From Planctomycetales bacterium (GTDB taxonomy: Bacteria > Planctomycetota > Planctomycetia > Pirellulales > Thermoguttaceae), in the NCBI GenBank assembly GCA_007119795.1, contig SKOZ01000005.1, positions 1 through 25,048 of the forward strand: 25,048 bases of DNA, in the 5' to 3' direction. Each line of letters starts with the position of its first letter. The first letter of the stretch is position 1. Positions 1-7,942 of the stretch are shown piece by piece. Under the pieces are notes generated by a model, which was given only the letters and a program-made list of their open reading frames with translations, was not told where the DNA came from and searched no databases. A program made the translations under genes and the position numbers.

Positions 1-803
1 GCGAGGTCCGCAAGCGCCGCCACCAGCGGTGTGTCGCGGAAGTCGGCGGTGACGGTCTCCTTCAGCGCGGCGCGGAGTGCAGCGTGCTGGGGCGGGTCGA
101 GGATGAACGTACGGCGGCCGTGCTCTTTGAGCGCCTCGAGCAGACCGGCCACCTCGTGGTGCACCGGGCGACTGTGGAGCACGAAGAGCACGTCGCCCAA
201 AAGCTGAACCGAACCGAGATCCTCCGTGCCCCCGCCACGATCGAGCGCGACGTCGGAAATCGCCTCGAGCAGGTCACCGGGGGCGAAGCCGGCATCGAAC
301 AGCTCGCCGACTACGTACGATTCCGTAACCAGGCGACTCTCCACAGTCGCCGTGGTGGTCACGTGGAGCACGTCGTCCTCCATGTACCAGCCCAGGCCCA
401 GCACGCGCAGGCGGTTGAGTAGCAGGTACAAGGGGACGTCTTCCAGGACATCGTGCACCGGGTCGCTCGAGAGGATGCCCTCCCCTGCCAGGGCGCCCTG
501 GTCGAAGAGGACCGCCAGTCCCCGCTCCTCGCGGAGCCACTGGGCGATCTCGCCGAGCGAGGAATCGGAGAAGTCGGCGGTGACCCGGGCGGCCAGCGCC
601 TCGGGCATGAAGGTCGCCGGGTCGATGGTCTCCGGCTGGTCGGGTATCTCGATCTGCTCGCGCGGCGCGTCCGCCGCAGCCGGGGGCTCACCTTGCGCCC
701 GGCCCAGGGTAGGTTGGAAAACTCCGCCTGCCACGACCGTCAAGGCGAAAACGACCCCTGCTGCCACCCGGAACGTCTCGTTGGGGAATGCCTGCCAACG
801 CAT
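1..803 (-). CDS. Exported protein with secretin/STN-like repeats (3' end outside window)
   Basis: Reading leftward from an ATG at 803, the frame stays open to base 1, giving 267 residues without a stop. AGGAGG lies 8 bases before the ATG, which fixes the start. Residues 13-36 form a hydrophobic N-terminal export signal or anchor, followed by an Ala/Pro-rich linker. The motif VTADF.D..L occurs at residues 74-83 and again at 251-260. After the first copy comes a segment (DVPLYLLLNRL at about 122-132, then WYMEDDVLHVTT) resembling the short STN/secretin N-terminal fold, in which a helical pair is followed by a strand ending in V-TT. Repeats of this kind are common in planctomycete exported proteins of unknown role. 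A function in outer-membrane assembly or protein-protein contact is inference only. The full length cannot be judged from this window. Confidence 0.7.
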   Translation of the reverse strand, partial: MRWQAFPNETFRVAAGVVFALTVVAGGVFQPTLGRAQGEPPAAADAPREQIEIPDQPETIDPATFMPEALAARVTADFSDSSLGEIAQWLREERGLAVLFDQGALAGEGILSSDPVHDVLEDVPLYLLLNRLRVLGLGWYMEDDVLHVTTTATVESRLVTESYVVGELFDAGFAPGDLLEAISDVALDRGGGTEDLGSVQLLGDVLFVLHSRPVHHEVAGLLEALKEHGRRTFILDPPQHAALRAALKETVTADFRDTPLVAALADL

Positions 804-873
804 CGCACACCTCCTGCCACCGAAAAAAGAACCGGAAACGCTGGAAACGCCGAACCGATCCCGACACCCCTCG

Positions 874-903
874 ATTGTAGAATGGGAGCCGATCCACCCA
901 CAA
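874..903 (-). promoter_or_regulatory. Possible sigma70 promoter for the STN-repeat gene
   Basis: On the minus strand TACAAT (874-879) matches the -10 consensus at 5 of 6 bases. TTGTGG (898-903) matches -35 at 3 of 6, with an 18-base spacer. It sits about 70 bases before the start codon. The -35 is weak, so this is tentative. The same TCTACAAT string recurs ahead of the homocysteine methyltransferase gene. Confidence 0.33.
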
Positions 904-947
904 CCCAAGGCTCCGGGATCCCCGTGAACGGTTACCGGTCGGGGATC

Positions 948-1523
948 TCAGGATGCCAGCTTCTGCATCAGCCAAGCCATGTTGCGAGCCAATTGGTGAA
1001 CCGTCTTCATGCCCTCCTCGTCGCCGGTGACCTCGCCGGGTTTCAGGCCGAAGGCCACATTCCAGTAGGTCGAGCCGGGAACGATCATCTCGTTGATGAG
1101 GAAGAAGTAGTTGAGCTGCGCGAAGGTGAAGTTCTGTCCCGCGCGGCGGGCAACGGCGATCGCCGCGCCCACCTTGCGGCGGAGGAAGTTTTCCTGCATG
1201 CGGGCCACGAAACCGATGCGGTCGAGCAAGGCCATGGTCTGCGGAGTGGCGGAGCCGAAGTAGACCGGGGAGCCGACGAGCACCCCGTCGGCCGCCACGA
1301 ATCGCTCGATCATCCCTTCGAAGGCCGGATCGTGCTGGCGACAACGGAGCTCGTCGCCCTCGGCGCAGCCCATACAGGCCATGCAGGGCTTGACGGGCCG
1401 CTCGGCCAGGGAGAGGAAGTCGGTCTCGCACCCCTCCCCGGTGAGGATGTCGAGGGCCTGGCGGACGAGGATGTCGGTATTGCCACCCACGCGGGGACTG
1501 CCGGAAATACCCAAGACGCGCAT
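948..1523 (-). CDS. Iron-sulfur flavoprotein (NADPH-dependent FMN reductase fold, Isf-like)
   Basis: The protein has 191 residues. The ATG at 1523 is preferred over one 42 bases upstream because AAGGAGG lies just before it and MRVLGISGSPR is the usual family start. The flavodoxin-like FMN phosphate loop is GSPRVGGNT (residues 8-16). A compact cysteine cluster follows, C47-x2-C50-x2-C53-x7-C61, matching the CX2CX2CX4-7C pattern of archaeal and bacterial Isf proteins that bind a [4Fe-4S] cluster beside FMN. GSPVYFGSATPQ (84-95) is the second conserved FMN-contact segment. The likely role is cytosolic electron transfer or detoxification of oxygen species or quinones; the physiological partner cannot be read from the neighbours. 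It is transcribed alone, divergently from the parvulin gene. Confidence 0.85.
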   Translation of the reverse strand: MRVLGISGSPRVGGNTDILVRQALDILTGEGCETDFLSLAERPVKPCMACMGCAEGDELRCRQHDPAFEGMIERFVAADGVLVGSPVYFGSATPQTMALLDRIGFVARMQENFLRRKVGAAIAVARRAGQNFTFAQLNYFFLINEMIVPGSTYWNVAFGLKPGEVTGDEEGMKTVHQLARNMAWLMQKLAS

Positions 1524-1622
1524 CGATGGACCTCCTTGGTAGCGGCCTGGTAGCAGCGGTCGCAAAGCGGTGACCCTCTATCATGCCGGCAGCAGTGCGG
1601 GATGGGAACCCCCGGCGCCCGG

Positions 1623-1651
1623 TTGGCTCCCGGCGGCACTCGCCGTATACT
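1623..1651 (+). promoter_or_regulatory. Sigma70-type promoter for the parvulin gene
   Basis: TTGGCT (1623-1628) and TATACT (1646-1651) are separated by exactly 17 bases, matching -35 at 4 of 6 and -10 at 5 of 6. Transcription would begin near 1658, leaving a leader of about 85 bases before the ATG at 1743. This is one of the best promoter matches in the window. Confidence 0.55.
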
Positions 1652-1742
1652 ACGGGCTCACTATCGGCTGCTTTTCAGCGCCCCCGGCAGCGGCGGCCGC
1701 CTGGGGTGTTTCCTTGCCGCTTATTCGAAAGAGAGGCCCGCG

Positions 1743-2024
1743 ATGGCCAAAGCCAGCGCCCGCCACATCCTGGTTCGTACGGAAGAGGCCTGCCGGGAGC
1801 TCAAGGAGCAGATCGAGAGCGGGGCCGACTTCGCCACCCTCGCCCGCCAGCGCTCCGAATGTCCCTCTGGAAAGCAGGGCGGCGAGCTGGGCGAGTTTTC
1901 GCCCGGGCAAATGGTCCCCGAGTTCGACCAGGTGGTCTTCCACGAAAAGGTGGGCGAGGTCCACGGTCCGGTCCGCACCCAGTTTGGATACCACCTCATC
2001 GAGATCACCGATCGCACGGCCTAA
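1743..2024 (+). CDS. ppiC: Peptidylprolyl isomerase, parvulin type (PpiC-like)
   Basis: A single-domain 93-residue parvulin, the same size as E. coli PpiC. It catalyses cis-trans isomerisation of peptidyl-proline bonds. It starts MAKASARHILV, with the characteristic ARHILV strand, and continues with DFATLARQRSECPSGKQGGELGEF, the conserved S-C-PS-..GG-LG-F core, then the F-PGQMVPEFD segment and the terminal FGYHLIEI strand. There is no signal peptide, so it should act in the cytoplasm. The longer frame beginning at 1602 is rejected: the homologous N-terminus begins at 1743, with GAGAGG upstream. Its TAA (2022-2024) overlaps the TAG of the convergent FHA gene. Confidence 0.93.
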   Translation: MAKASARHILVRTEEACRELKEQIESGADFATLARQRSECPSGKQGGELGEFSPGQMVPEFDQVVFHEKVGEVHGPVRTQFGYHLIEITDRTA

Positions 2025-4429
2025 CCGCCGAACCAGCGGCTGAACCAGCCGCGCCGACTGCGCGAGATGCGGTAGAGGACCTGATCGGAGAACTCGGAGG
2101 CCGACTCGTCCTCTTCCGCGGGCACGGTGTGGGTTGTGGGAGGAGGCACTGGCAGGGGGACCTCGCCGGCCGGGTCGTGCTCGGCGCGGCGGTCGACCGT
2201 CTCCCACGCGTGCTCCTCGGCAGCGACGGCACGTTCGGACGGCACGTGGCGGGGGCGCGGCGCCGCCTTCCCTTCGGGTCCCGAGTTGCGGGCCCCGTCG
2301 CGCTCGGCGGTCAACTCCTCGCGGAGCCGCTGCAGCTCCTGGCGGAGCTGCTGGAGATCCTCGCGATACTCGGCGAGCTCCGCGCGCTGGCGGCGGATCG
2401 CCTCGCGATCCTGCTCCAAAGCCTTCCGGTCGCATTCCAGGTGGTGGCGGTCGCGTTCCAGGGCGGCGCGGTTCTCGGCCAAGAGTTCGGCCCGCCGCTC
2501 GGCCAGGCCTTCGTCGAGGGCCGCCTGCCCCGATTCCGATCCGTCGGTCTGCAGTTCCAGCATCCGCCGCTCTTCGGCCAGGTCGCCTCGCTCCTCCTCG
2601 AGCCGCGCACGCTCTGCTTCGAGACGTTCGCGGCTTTCCTGGCAGGCCGACTGCTCGCCGTCGAGCTCCGCCCGGCGGGCCCGGCAGTCCGCCTCTTGTC
2701 GTTCGACGGCCGACTGGCGGGCCGTGAGCGCTTCCTCCCTCTTGGCGGCGGCCTTTTCGAACTCCCGCCGCGCCAGCACCACGGCCTCTCGCTCCGCGGC
2801 CAGAGCCGTCTCGGCCTCCTCGAGGGACCGGCGGCGGCGTTCCAGCTCGGCGAGCTCGCTTCGCCCGGTCGCTTCTGCGGCCTCCCATTCCTGCTGGCGG
2901 CGGTCCAAGGCCTCCTGCGTCTCGGCGAGGCGGGCGCGGGCTTCGCCCAACGCGCGGCGTTCGGCGTCGAGTTGCTCCCGTTCGATTCGCAGGGACTCTT
3001 CCGTCTCGCGGAGGGTCGCTTCCCTGGCCCTCTCGAACTCGGCCTCGGCGGAGCGCAGCGACTCCTCCGCGGCCGACAGCGTGGCCTCCCGTTCCGCCAA
3101 TTCGGTGGCCAGCCGGTCCAGCTCGCCGCGGTCGGCCTCGAGCCTGCTGCGGAGCGCGTCGAGCGCTTCGCGCTCCGTCTCCTGGCGGCGGCAGGCCTCC
3201 TCGCCCCGGGCGCGCTGGGCTTGCAGCTCCTCCTCGAGGCGTTCCGCCTCGCCCGCATTCTGCGCGGCCAAGGCCGACTGCTCGGCGAAGGCGGCCTCGC
3301 GGGCGGCCTGCTGCTCCCGCCAGGCAGCGCGGCTCCGCTCGAACTGGTGCCGCTCTTCGTCGAGCGCGGCTTCGCGCGTCCGCATGTCCTCGAGCATCTG
3401 CTGCCAGGCCGCCTCGAGCGCTTCGGGGGTCGAGTCGGCCGGAGCGGGGAACTCGACCTGGCGGCGGGGCTCCTTGCGGGGCACGTCGTGGTGCGGCGGG
3501 CGGACCGCGCCCCGCGCAGCCGAACCGCCGGACTCAGGGCGCGCGGCTCCCGCTCGCGTCTTGTCGCGCATCGCCTCGTCTTCCTCCCCGGCCGGCGGCG
3601 CCGCGCCGGGGTGATCGCTCGTCTCCGTCGCTTCCCAGGGCGGGGCCCCCACAATCGCCGCTCCCCCCCCCGCTTCCTCGACCGGCGGCTCCGCGGCCGA
3701 AGCTCCGTCCGCTTCTCCGGCAGGCGCGGCGGCGATTGCAGCCGGCGACCTGGCCTGAATGAATCCCACCAGCGACAACTCGACCGCGTTGCCCAGCCGC
3801 ACGGCGTCGCCCGAGGAGAGGCGAACGAGTTCCACCATCTCCTCACCGTACCAGACGCCGTTGCGGCTGCACAAGTCGACCACCCACAGAGCAGCACCGT
3901 CCCAGTAGAGCGCTGCGTGGCACCCGGAGACGAGGTGACTGGTCACGCGGAGCGTGCTCGGCTCGTTGCGTCCCAGCAGCGTCAAGCGGCGATTGAGCTG
4001 CACGCGGCCGAGCTCCGTGCCTTGGTGGCCGATGGACAAGACGGGCGAGGCGCGCCCCACCGTTCCAGGCAACTCCCAATCGGGACGGTCGTCATCGGCG
4101 GCGCGGCCCCCCTTGGCCAGCGGCGCGTCGGCCTCGACGAGGAGGCGGTACGGGCCCACGGGGAAGGAATCGCCGGCCGGAAGCCAACCGCGAACGTGTC
4201 CGCCGGCCGCGCCGGGCGGAGCCAGGTTGACGGCGAAGACTCCCTGGTCGGTCGCATGGACGTAGAGTGCCCGCGCCGGCACGCCGGGACCGGCGAGCAC
4301 CACGTCGGAGGTGCGGTGGGCTCCGATCCGCGCATAGGGCTTGTCGATCGCTATGGACCGATCGCCGTCCGGCCCCTGGACCGAAACTCGCAGCTTCCGG
4401 GAACACCAGAAAGTGGACGAATGGGTCAC
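2021..4429 (-). CDS. FHA-domain protein with a very long coiled coil
   Basis: The protein has 802 residues. I chose the GTG at 4429, with GCGGAGG just upstream; the frame is open to 4594 but that extension looks non-coding. Residues about 13-100 resemble a degenerate FHA domain. Residues about 127-222 form a canonical one: LLGRNE (151-156), S..CH (168-171) and CSRNG (187-191), the residues that bind phosphothreonine. An Ala/Pro/Glu-rich linker follows, then roughly 400 residues of Arg/Glu/Leu/Ala-rich heptads typical of a long coiled coil. The tail ends in a basic-aromatic patch (RGWFSRWFGG), perhaps an amphipathic anchor. The likely role is a phosphorylation-dependent scaffold in a Ser/Thr-kinase network or in cell envelope or division; that is inference. 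It is probably transcribed alone from a promoter at 4594-4622. Confidence 0.85.
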   Translation of the reverse strand: MTHSSTFWCSRKLRVSVQGPDGDRSIAIDKPYARIGAHRTSDVVLAGPGVPARALYVHATDQGVFAVNLAPPGAAGGHVRGWLPAGDSFPVGPYRLLVEADAPLAKGGRAADDDRPDWELPGTVGRASPVLSIGHQGTELGRVQLNRRLTLLGRNEPSTLRVTSHLVSGCHAALYWDGAALWVVDLCSRNGVWYGEEMVELVRLSSGDAVRLGNAVELSLVGFIQARSPAAIAAAPAGEADGASAAEPPVEEAGGGAAIVGAPPWEATETSDHPGAAPPAGEEDEAMRDKTRAGAARPESGGSAARGAVRPPHHDVPRKEPRRQVEFPAPADSTPEALEAAWQQMLEDMRTREAALDEERHQFERSRAAWREQQAAREAAFAEQSALAAQNAGEAERLEEELQAQRARGEEACRRQETEREALDALRSRLEADRGELDRLATELAEREATLSAAEESLRSAEAEFERAREATLRETEESLRIEREQLDAERRALGEARARLAETQEALDRRQQEWEAAEATGRSELAELERRRRSLEEAETALAAEREAVVLARREFEKAAAKREEALTARQSAVERQEADCRARRAELDGEQSACQESRERLEAERARLEEERGDLAEERRMLELQTDGSESGQAALDEGLAERRAELLAENRAALERDRHHLECDRKALEQDREAIRRQRAELAEYREDLQQLRQELQRLREELTAERDGARNSGPEGKAAPRPRHVPSERAVAAEEHAWETVDRRAEHDPAGEVPLPVPPPTTHTVPAEEDESASEFSDQVLYRISRSRRGWFSRWFGG

Positions 4430-4866
4430 GACGCCTCCGCGGGGAATTCGTTCGATCGGGCACGGCGTCTGTGGCCGCCGCCGCAGGTCCGGCCGCGGGG
4501 CGCAGGCCCGAGGCGGCAGCCCCAACCAAGCCGCGCCGCATTCCCTTCCGGCGTACGACAGTGCCTCAAGCGGGCAATTCCATCTTTCGGTCAAGTATAA
4601 TGTACGCTGTGCTGCGTGCGAAGCGTTTCACGGCACCCCCCCCGGAGTACCAGGCACGGCCGAGGGCGATTCCTGCCAGCAGCACGCGCAGAACCGCAGG
4701 GTCGGGATCGCCTCGCGCGGCCTTCCCAAGGCCCTTCCTGCACCTCGATCAAACCCCTAGGCTGCCCCACCCGGGGGGGCTGGGTGGATGCGCCCTTCCG
4801 CCGCGCGGCTCGCCAGCCGCCCGGTGGGAACGGGGCGTGGTCACCTGCCCTGCGATAGGGCACCCC
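4430..4866. other. Non-coding gap between FHA and Nramp-like genes
   Basis: No frame here has recognisable protein content. The right half lies just past the stop of the Nramp-like gene and holds two inverted repeats: CCACCC/GGGTGG (4767-4772 and 4782-4787) and GCGGCT/AGCCGC (4805-4810 and 4815-4820). Neither is followed by a U-run in the minus-strand transcript, so they are poor classical terminators but may protect the 3' end. The left half holds the FHA promoter and its leader. Confidence 0.5.
4594..4622 (-). promoter_or_regulatory. Sigma70-type promoter for the FHA gene
   Basis: On the minus strand TTCGCA (4617-4622) and TATACT (4594-4599) are 17 bases apart, matching -35 at 4 of 6 and -10 at 5 of 6. 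The expected start is near 4587, giving a leader of about 158 bases before the GTG at 4429. A perfect TATAAT also reads on the plus strand at 4596-4601 but has no -35 partner and no plus-strand gene downstream. Confidence 0.45.
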
Positions 4867-6396
4867 CTACGATCCGACAAGCACGGCGTAGATGGGCGTG
4901 ATCACGCGCGTATAAATCAGGATGCTGGCGCCGATCACCGACATGGTGAGGGCAACGACGAGAACGGCGTTGAACAGCCATCGCGTCCAACCCTTGCCTA
5001 CCGCATCGCCCAGGTAGCTCCGCTTGTTGTTCATGACGATGAAGCAGAGGTAGGCGATCGGCAGCATCGTGAATGCTACGGCCGAGGCCACGATGGGTCC
5101 CCACATGGGCATGGGCAACACCACGCCCAGCATACCGATCGCGGGGACGAGGGTGAACAGCCGGTATCGCCAGACGGAGTACTCCAGCTTGAACATCTCA
5201 CAGAAGGTGAATCCGCAGACGACCATGTGCGTGCTGATCGCCCCACAGACCATACCCAAAAAGCCGAGATTGAATACGATCCGCCCCCCATTCTCCGCCA
5301 GCCATTGGGGAAGGAACTCGAAGTCGAATAAGCCGCGGAGGGCGCGCGAGGCGTCGAGCGGTGCCATCCTCGTGGGATCCTCCACAACACCCGTTCCATG
5401 AACCGTGCTCGCCATGGCGATGATCACCAGGGAGGTAACGATCACGAAAGGGAGGAACATGGAGCTGAAGAGGTCGTAGCGGGAAAGGCCCTTGTGGTAC
5501 TTTCCCCATCCCTTGGCGAGCATCGAGTAGCCGTAGAGGAAGGTCATGTTGATACCCACCGAGGCGCCCAGCGCGCCCAGGATCACCATGACCGCGTGGG
5601 GATCGTAGCTGCCGTCCTCGATGCGGGGAATCTGGAAGGCGACGTAGCCACGGAAGATCTCCCCCCAATCGATGTTGCCCTGGAAGGTATTGATCACGAA
5701 CACGAGCAGGAAGGAGATGATCACCAGCCGGATCACCCAGCGTATGAACCCCTCGTAGAGCTTGATCCCCGCCGTGCGGCTGCCGTAGTTCCAGGTGGTG
5801 AAGATGTTGATGCCCAAGATCGTAAAGCCGATGCCGAATCGGACGAGGTACTCGCCGACCCGGGATTCGGCGGGAACCCCGAGTGCGTTGGCCGTGTCCC
5901 AGGTAACCCCCGCCGCCAGGGTGTACTGGGGGAAGTGCCAGATCACCGAGGCGAGCACCGTCCCCAACGCCCAGAGGAACGCGAGGAGGGGCGAGATTTC
6001 CCGGGCAAAGGAGCTGTAGGGCCGCTCCCCGGAGGAGAGGACCACGTTGCCGAGGGCGGCGAGCATCATGATCCCCAGGAACATGGCCACCGGCTGCACC
6101 CAGAGGAGCTGGTAGCCGTAGGCCGCCCCCGCGACCACCGAGGCCACCGCGCTGCCGGCCCCGAGCGTCATGGCACTCTGCAGCCAGGCCGGGCCGGTGA
6201 GCTTGGCGTAGCCGCGGATCCGCTGGAAGAAGGGTTGGGCATTGATCTCCCGAAGGGCGGCCTCTTCGCGGGCCAGCCTCTCCGGGTCCCATTTGGCGGT
6301 CATGGGCAGCCCCTTCTCGGCATCGGCCGCCACGGGGGCCCCCAACTCGGCGTCGGGCGGAAGGTTCACGGAAGGATCGATCGGTTGCTCCGGCAT
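4867..6396 (-). CDS. Nramp/SLC11-fold membrane protein with altered metal-site motifs
   Basis: The protein has 509 residues. The ATG at 6396 is chosen because AGGAGG precedes it; the frame upstream looks non-coding. After a cytosolic N-terminus of about 65 residues come roughly eleven hydrophobic segments. GPAWLQSAMTLGAGSAVAS (68-86) aligns with Nramp helix 1, where the metal-binding DPGN is expected, and here reads GAGS. GASVGINMTFLYG (278-289) aligns with helix 6, where MPHN is expected. The family imports divalent metals (Mn, Fe) with protons. Without the helix-1 aspartate and asparagine, ordinary metal transport is doubtful, so the substrate is unknown. It follows the prenyltransferase-like gene by 186 bases on the same strand, and the two may share a transcript. 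Confidence 0.8.
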   Translation of the reverse strand: MPEQPIDPSVNLPPDAELGAPVAADAEKGLPMTAKWDPERLAREEAALREINAQPFFQRIRGYAKLTGPAWLQSAMTLGAGSAVASVVAGAAYGYQLLWVQPVAMFLGIMMLAALGNVVLSSGERPYSSFAREISPLLAFLWALGTVLASVIWHFPQYTLAAGVTWDTANALGVPAESRVGEYLVRFGIGFTILGINIFTTWNYGSRTAGIKLYEGFIRWVIRLVIISFLLVFVINTFQGNIDWGEIFRGYVAFQIPRIEDGSYDPHAVMVILGALGASVGINMTFLYGYSMLAKGWGKYHKGLSRYDLFSSMFLPFVIVTSLVIIAMASTVHGTGVVEDPTRMAPLDASRALRGLFDFEFLPQWLAENGGRIVFNLGFLGMVCGAISTHMVVCGFTFCEMFKLEYSVWRYRLFTLVPAIGMLGVVLPMPMWGPIVASAVAFTMLPIAYLCFIVMNNKRSYLGDAVGKGWTRWLFNAVLVVALTMSVIGASILIYTRVITPIYAVLVGS

Positions 6397-6544
6397 CGGA
6401 ACGCCTCCTGTTACGTCGGTTGATTCGGGTGCGGGCATCCGGTGCCGCCGCCGTTGCCGCTCGCAGGCAAGGCACGTGCCCTCCGTCGGCGCCTCTCCCC
6501 CCCGGCGCTCCCTCAGACCTCGTCGAGAGCGCGAGTTGGCCCAA

Positions 6545-6553
6545 TTATCCACA
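6545..6553 (+). other. Perfect DnaA-box 9-mer
   Basis: TTATCCACA matches the bacterial DnaA-box consensus exactly. It lies between the prenyltransferase-like and Nramp-like genes. A single box does not make an origin, and no dnaA, dnaN or AT-rich region is nearby. It may be chance or a titration or regulatory site. A second copy is in the hairpin repeat at 24474-24586. Confidence 0.3.
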
Positions 6554-6582
6554 GAACCCCAGGCCGTGCAAGCTGCCGAGCA

Positions 6583-7773
6583 TTACCGGCGGCAGCGGAC
6601 CAGCGACTGGATGGCCAGGGCCGTACCATACTGCTGGTGGTAGTCGTAGAAGGGGAAGTCCCACCAGGAGCCGTCGCGCTCCTGAAGCCGCAAGAGGATC
6701 CGCGCCATATGGTCCTGGTAGAAGGGACGCTGGTCCTCGGGAAGCTGCTCCATGCAGAGCGCCGCGTAATAGTGGCCGTAGTAAAAGAAGTATCCGGCGA
6801 TCTGGAACCAGGTCTCGTGGGGAATGGGCCGCTTGCGGCCGATGTCCAGCCAGAGATTGCGAGCGAAGAGGCGATCGAGCCACGCCGAGAGGATTTCGTC
6901 GCTGATCGCTTCGTCGCCCCAGAGCCGCAGCGCCAGGTTGCACACCTGGGAGCGCCCCAGGCTACCCGCCGGACGGTTGATGAGCGAAGCGGGGTGGGTG
7001 CGGAAGTTGGCGCTGTACTGGTAGCCGAAGTCGGGGTTCCGCTGGCGGATGATGGAGTCCACGCCGCGGCGGACCAGCCGTTCGGGGATCTCGATGCCGA
7101 TCTCCTCGGCCTCCTTGAAAGCCACGAGGACGGTGGCCGTCACGAAACTCACCGTCGGCCCCCCCGGCTGTTGGGTCCCGAATCGGAAGTCGTAGTAGTT
7201 CCAGCCGCCGTCGACGCATTCGTAGCGGGCGAGCATGTCGAGCTGCTGGTAGAGGGCCGCTTCGATCGTCGCTCGCCTCTCGGCGTCGCCGGTGCGGCCA
7301 TGCATGCGAACCAGGGCCTGGATGGCGTAGGCATGGGCCCAGTTGTTGTAGATCGTATCCGAGGTGGCGCGGCGGACGGCGGGCAAGTGCTCCAGCAACC
7401 ACGTCTCGGCACGCTCCAGCGCCGAAGCCGCTTCCGGACGCGGGTCGCCCGACTCGATGAGCGCCGAGACGCACAGGGCCGTCACCGCGGCCCGGAAGGC
7501 CTGGTGGGCGCCGGGGACGGGGGCGTAGATGTTCAGCCCCTTCGTGTTCCGCGGCGAGCCGAAGGAGCCGTCGGCGTTCTGCCGCTCGAGGAGAAAATCG
7601 ACCCCGCGGCGGATCGATGTCTCGAGCGCCGCAGCGGGCACCGGCTCAGCCGGCCCGGGCCGGGGAGCCTCGGTGGCCAGCGGCGGCGGCTCGGGAGGTG
7701 CGGGAGCCTCGGCGGCGAGTCGGGGCGATAGCCAGAAAACGGCAGCGACCGCAAGCGGCAGGACGGGCTTCAT
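6583..7773 (-). CDS. Secreted prenyltransferase/squalene-oxidase-repeat protein
   Basis: The protein has 396 residues. An N-terminal signal peptide (about 1-21) is followed by a Pro/Ala linker to about residue 48. The rest has the alpha/alpha-barrel repeats of the terpenoid cyclase/prenyltransferase superfamily. Each pairs a helix with a Q/E-x-DGSW-like turn: FLLERQNADGSFG near 60-72, CVDGGWNYYDFR in the middle and LQERDGSWWDFPFYDYHQQYG near the C-terminus. No DxDD cyclase motif is visible, so squalene cyclisation is unlikely. The family is abundant in planctomycetes and its activity is not known; binding of a glycan or peptide in the periplasm is a guess. There is no strong ribosome-binding site before the ATG at 7773. 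It lies 169 bases downstream of the adaptor gene on the same strand. Confidence 0.8.
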   Translation of the reverse strand: MKPVLPLAVAAVFWLSPRLAAEAPAPPEPPPLATEAPRPGPAEPVPAAALETSIRRGVDFLLERQNADGSFGSPRNTKGLNIYAPVPGAHQAFRAAVTALCVSALIESGDPRPEAASALERAETWLLEHLPAVRRATSDTIYNNWAHAYAIQALVRMHGRTGDAERRATIEAALYQQLDMLARYECVDGGWNYYDFRFGTQQPGGPTVSFVTATVLVAFKEAEEIGIEIPERLVRRGVDSIIRQRNPDFGYQYSANFRTHPASLINRPAGSLGRSQVCNLALRLWGDEAISDEILSAWLDRLFARNLWLDIGRKRPIPHETWFQIAGYFFYYGHYYAALCMEQLPEDQRPFYQDHMARILLRLQERDGSWWDFPFYDYHQQYGTALAIQSLVRCRR

Positions 7774-7942
7774 GGCGGAATGTCGACCTCGGTTTCTCGA
7801 TCACTCGGTTCGGCTCCCCAACTCCCGCCCGGGAACGGGCCAACAGCATCGTTGCCGCGGGGGGAGCTTTGCCAATCCCGCCGACCGGGGCGGAGCTGGA
7901 AAGGGGTCGGCGGTGCCGGGGGGAGGGCGATCATCGGATCGT

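Noticed and set aside
1583..4600. A 1005-codon plus-strand open frame covering the parvulin and FHA genes
   Set aside because: It is antisense to the FHA coiled coil. Its Leu/Arg/Gly-rich product is the mirror of GC-rich Glu/Ala/Arg codons, while the minus-strand protein has real FHA motifs and a ribosome-binding site.
6545..6553. Replication origin
   Set aside because: Only one DnaA box, no AT-rich region, and no dnaA, dnaN or gidA gene nearby.
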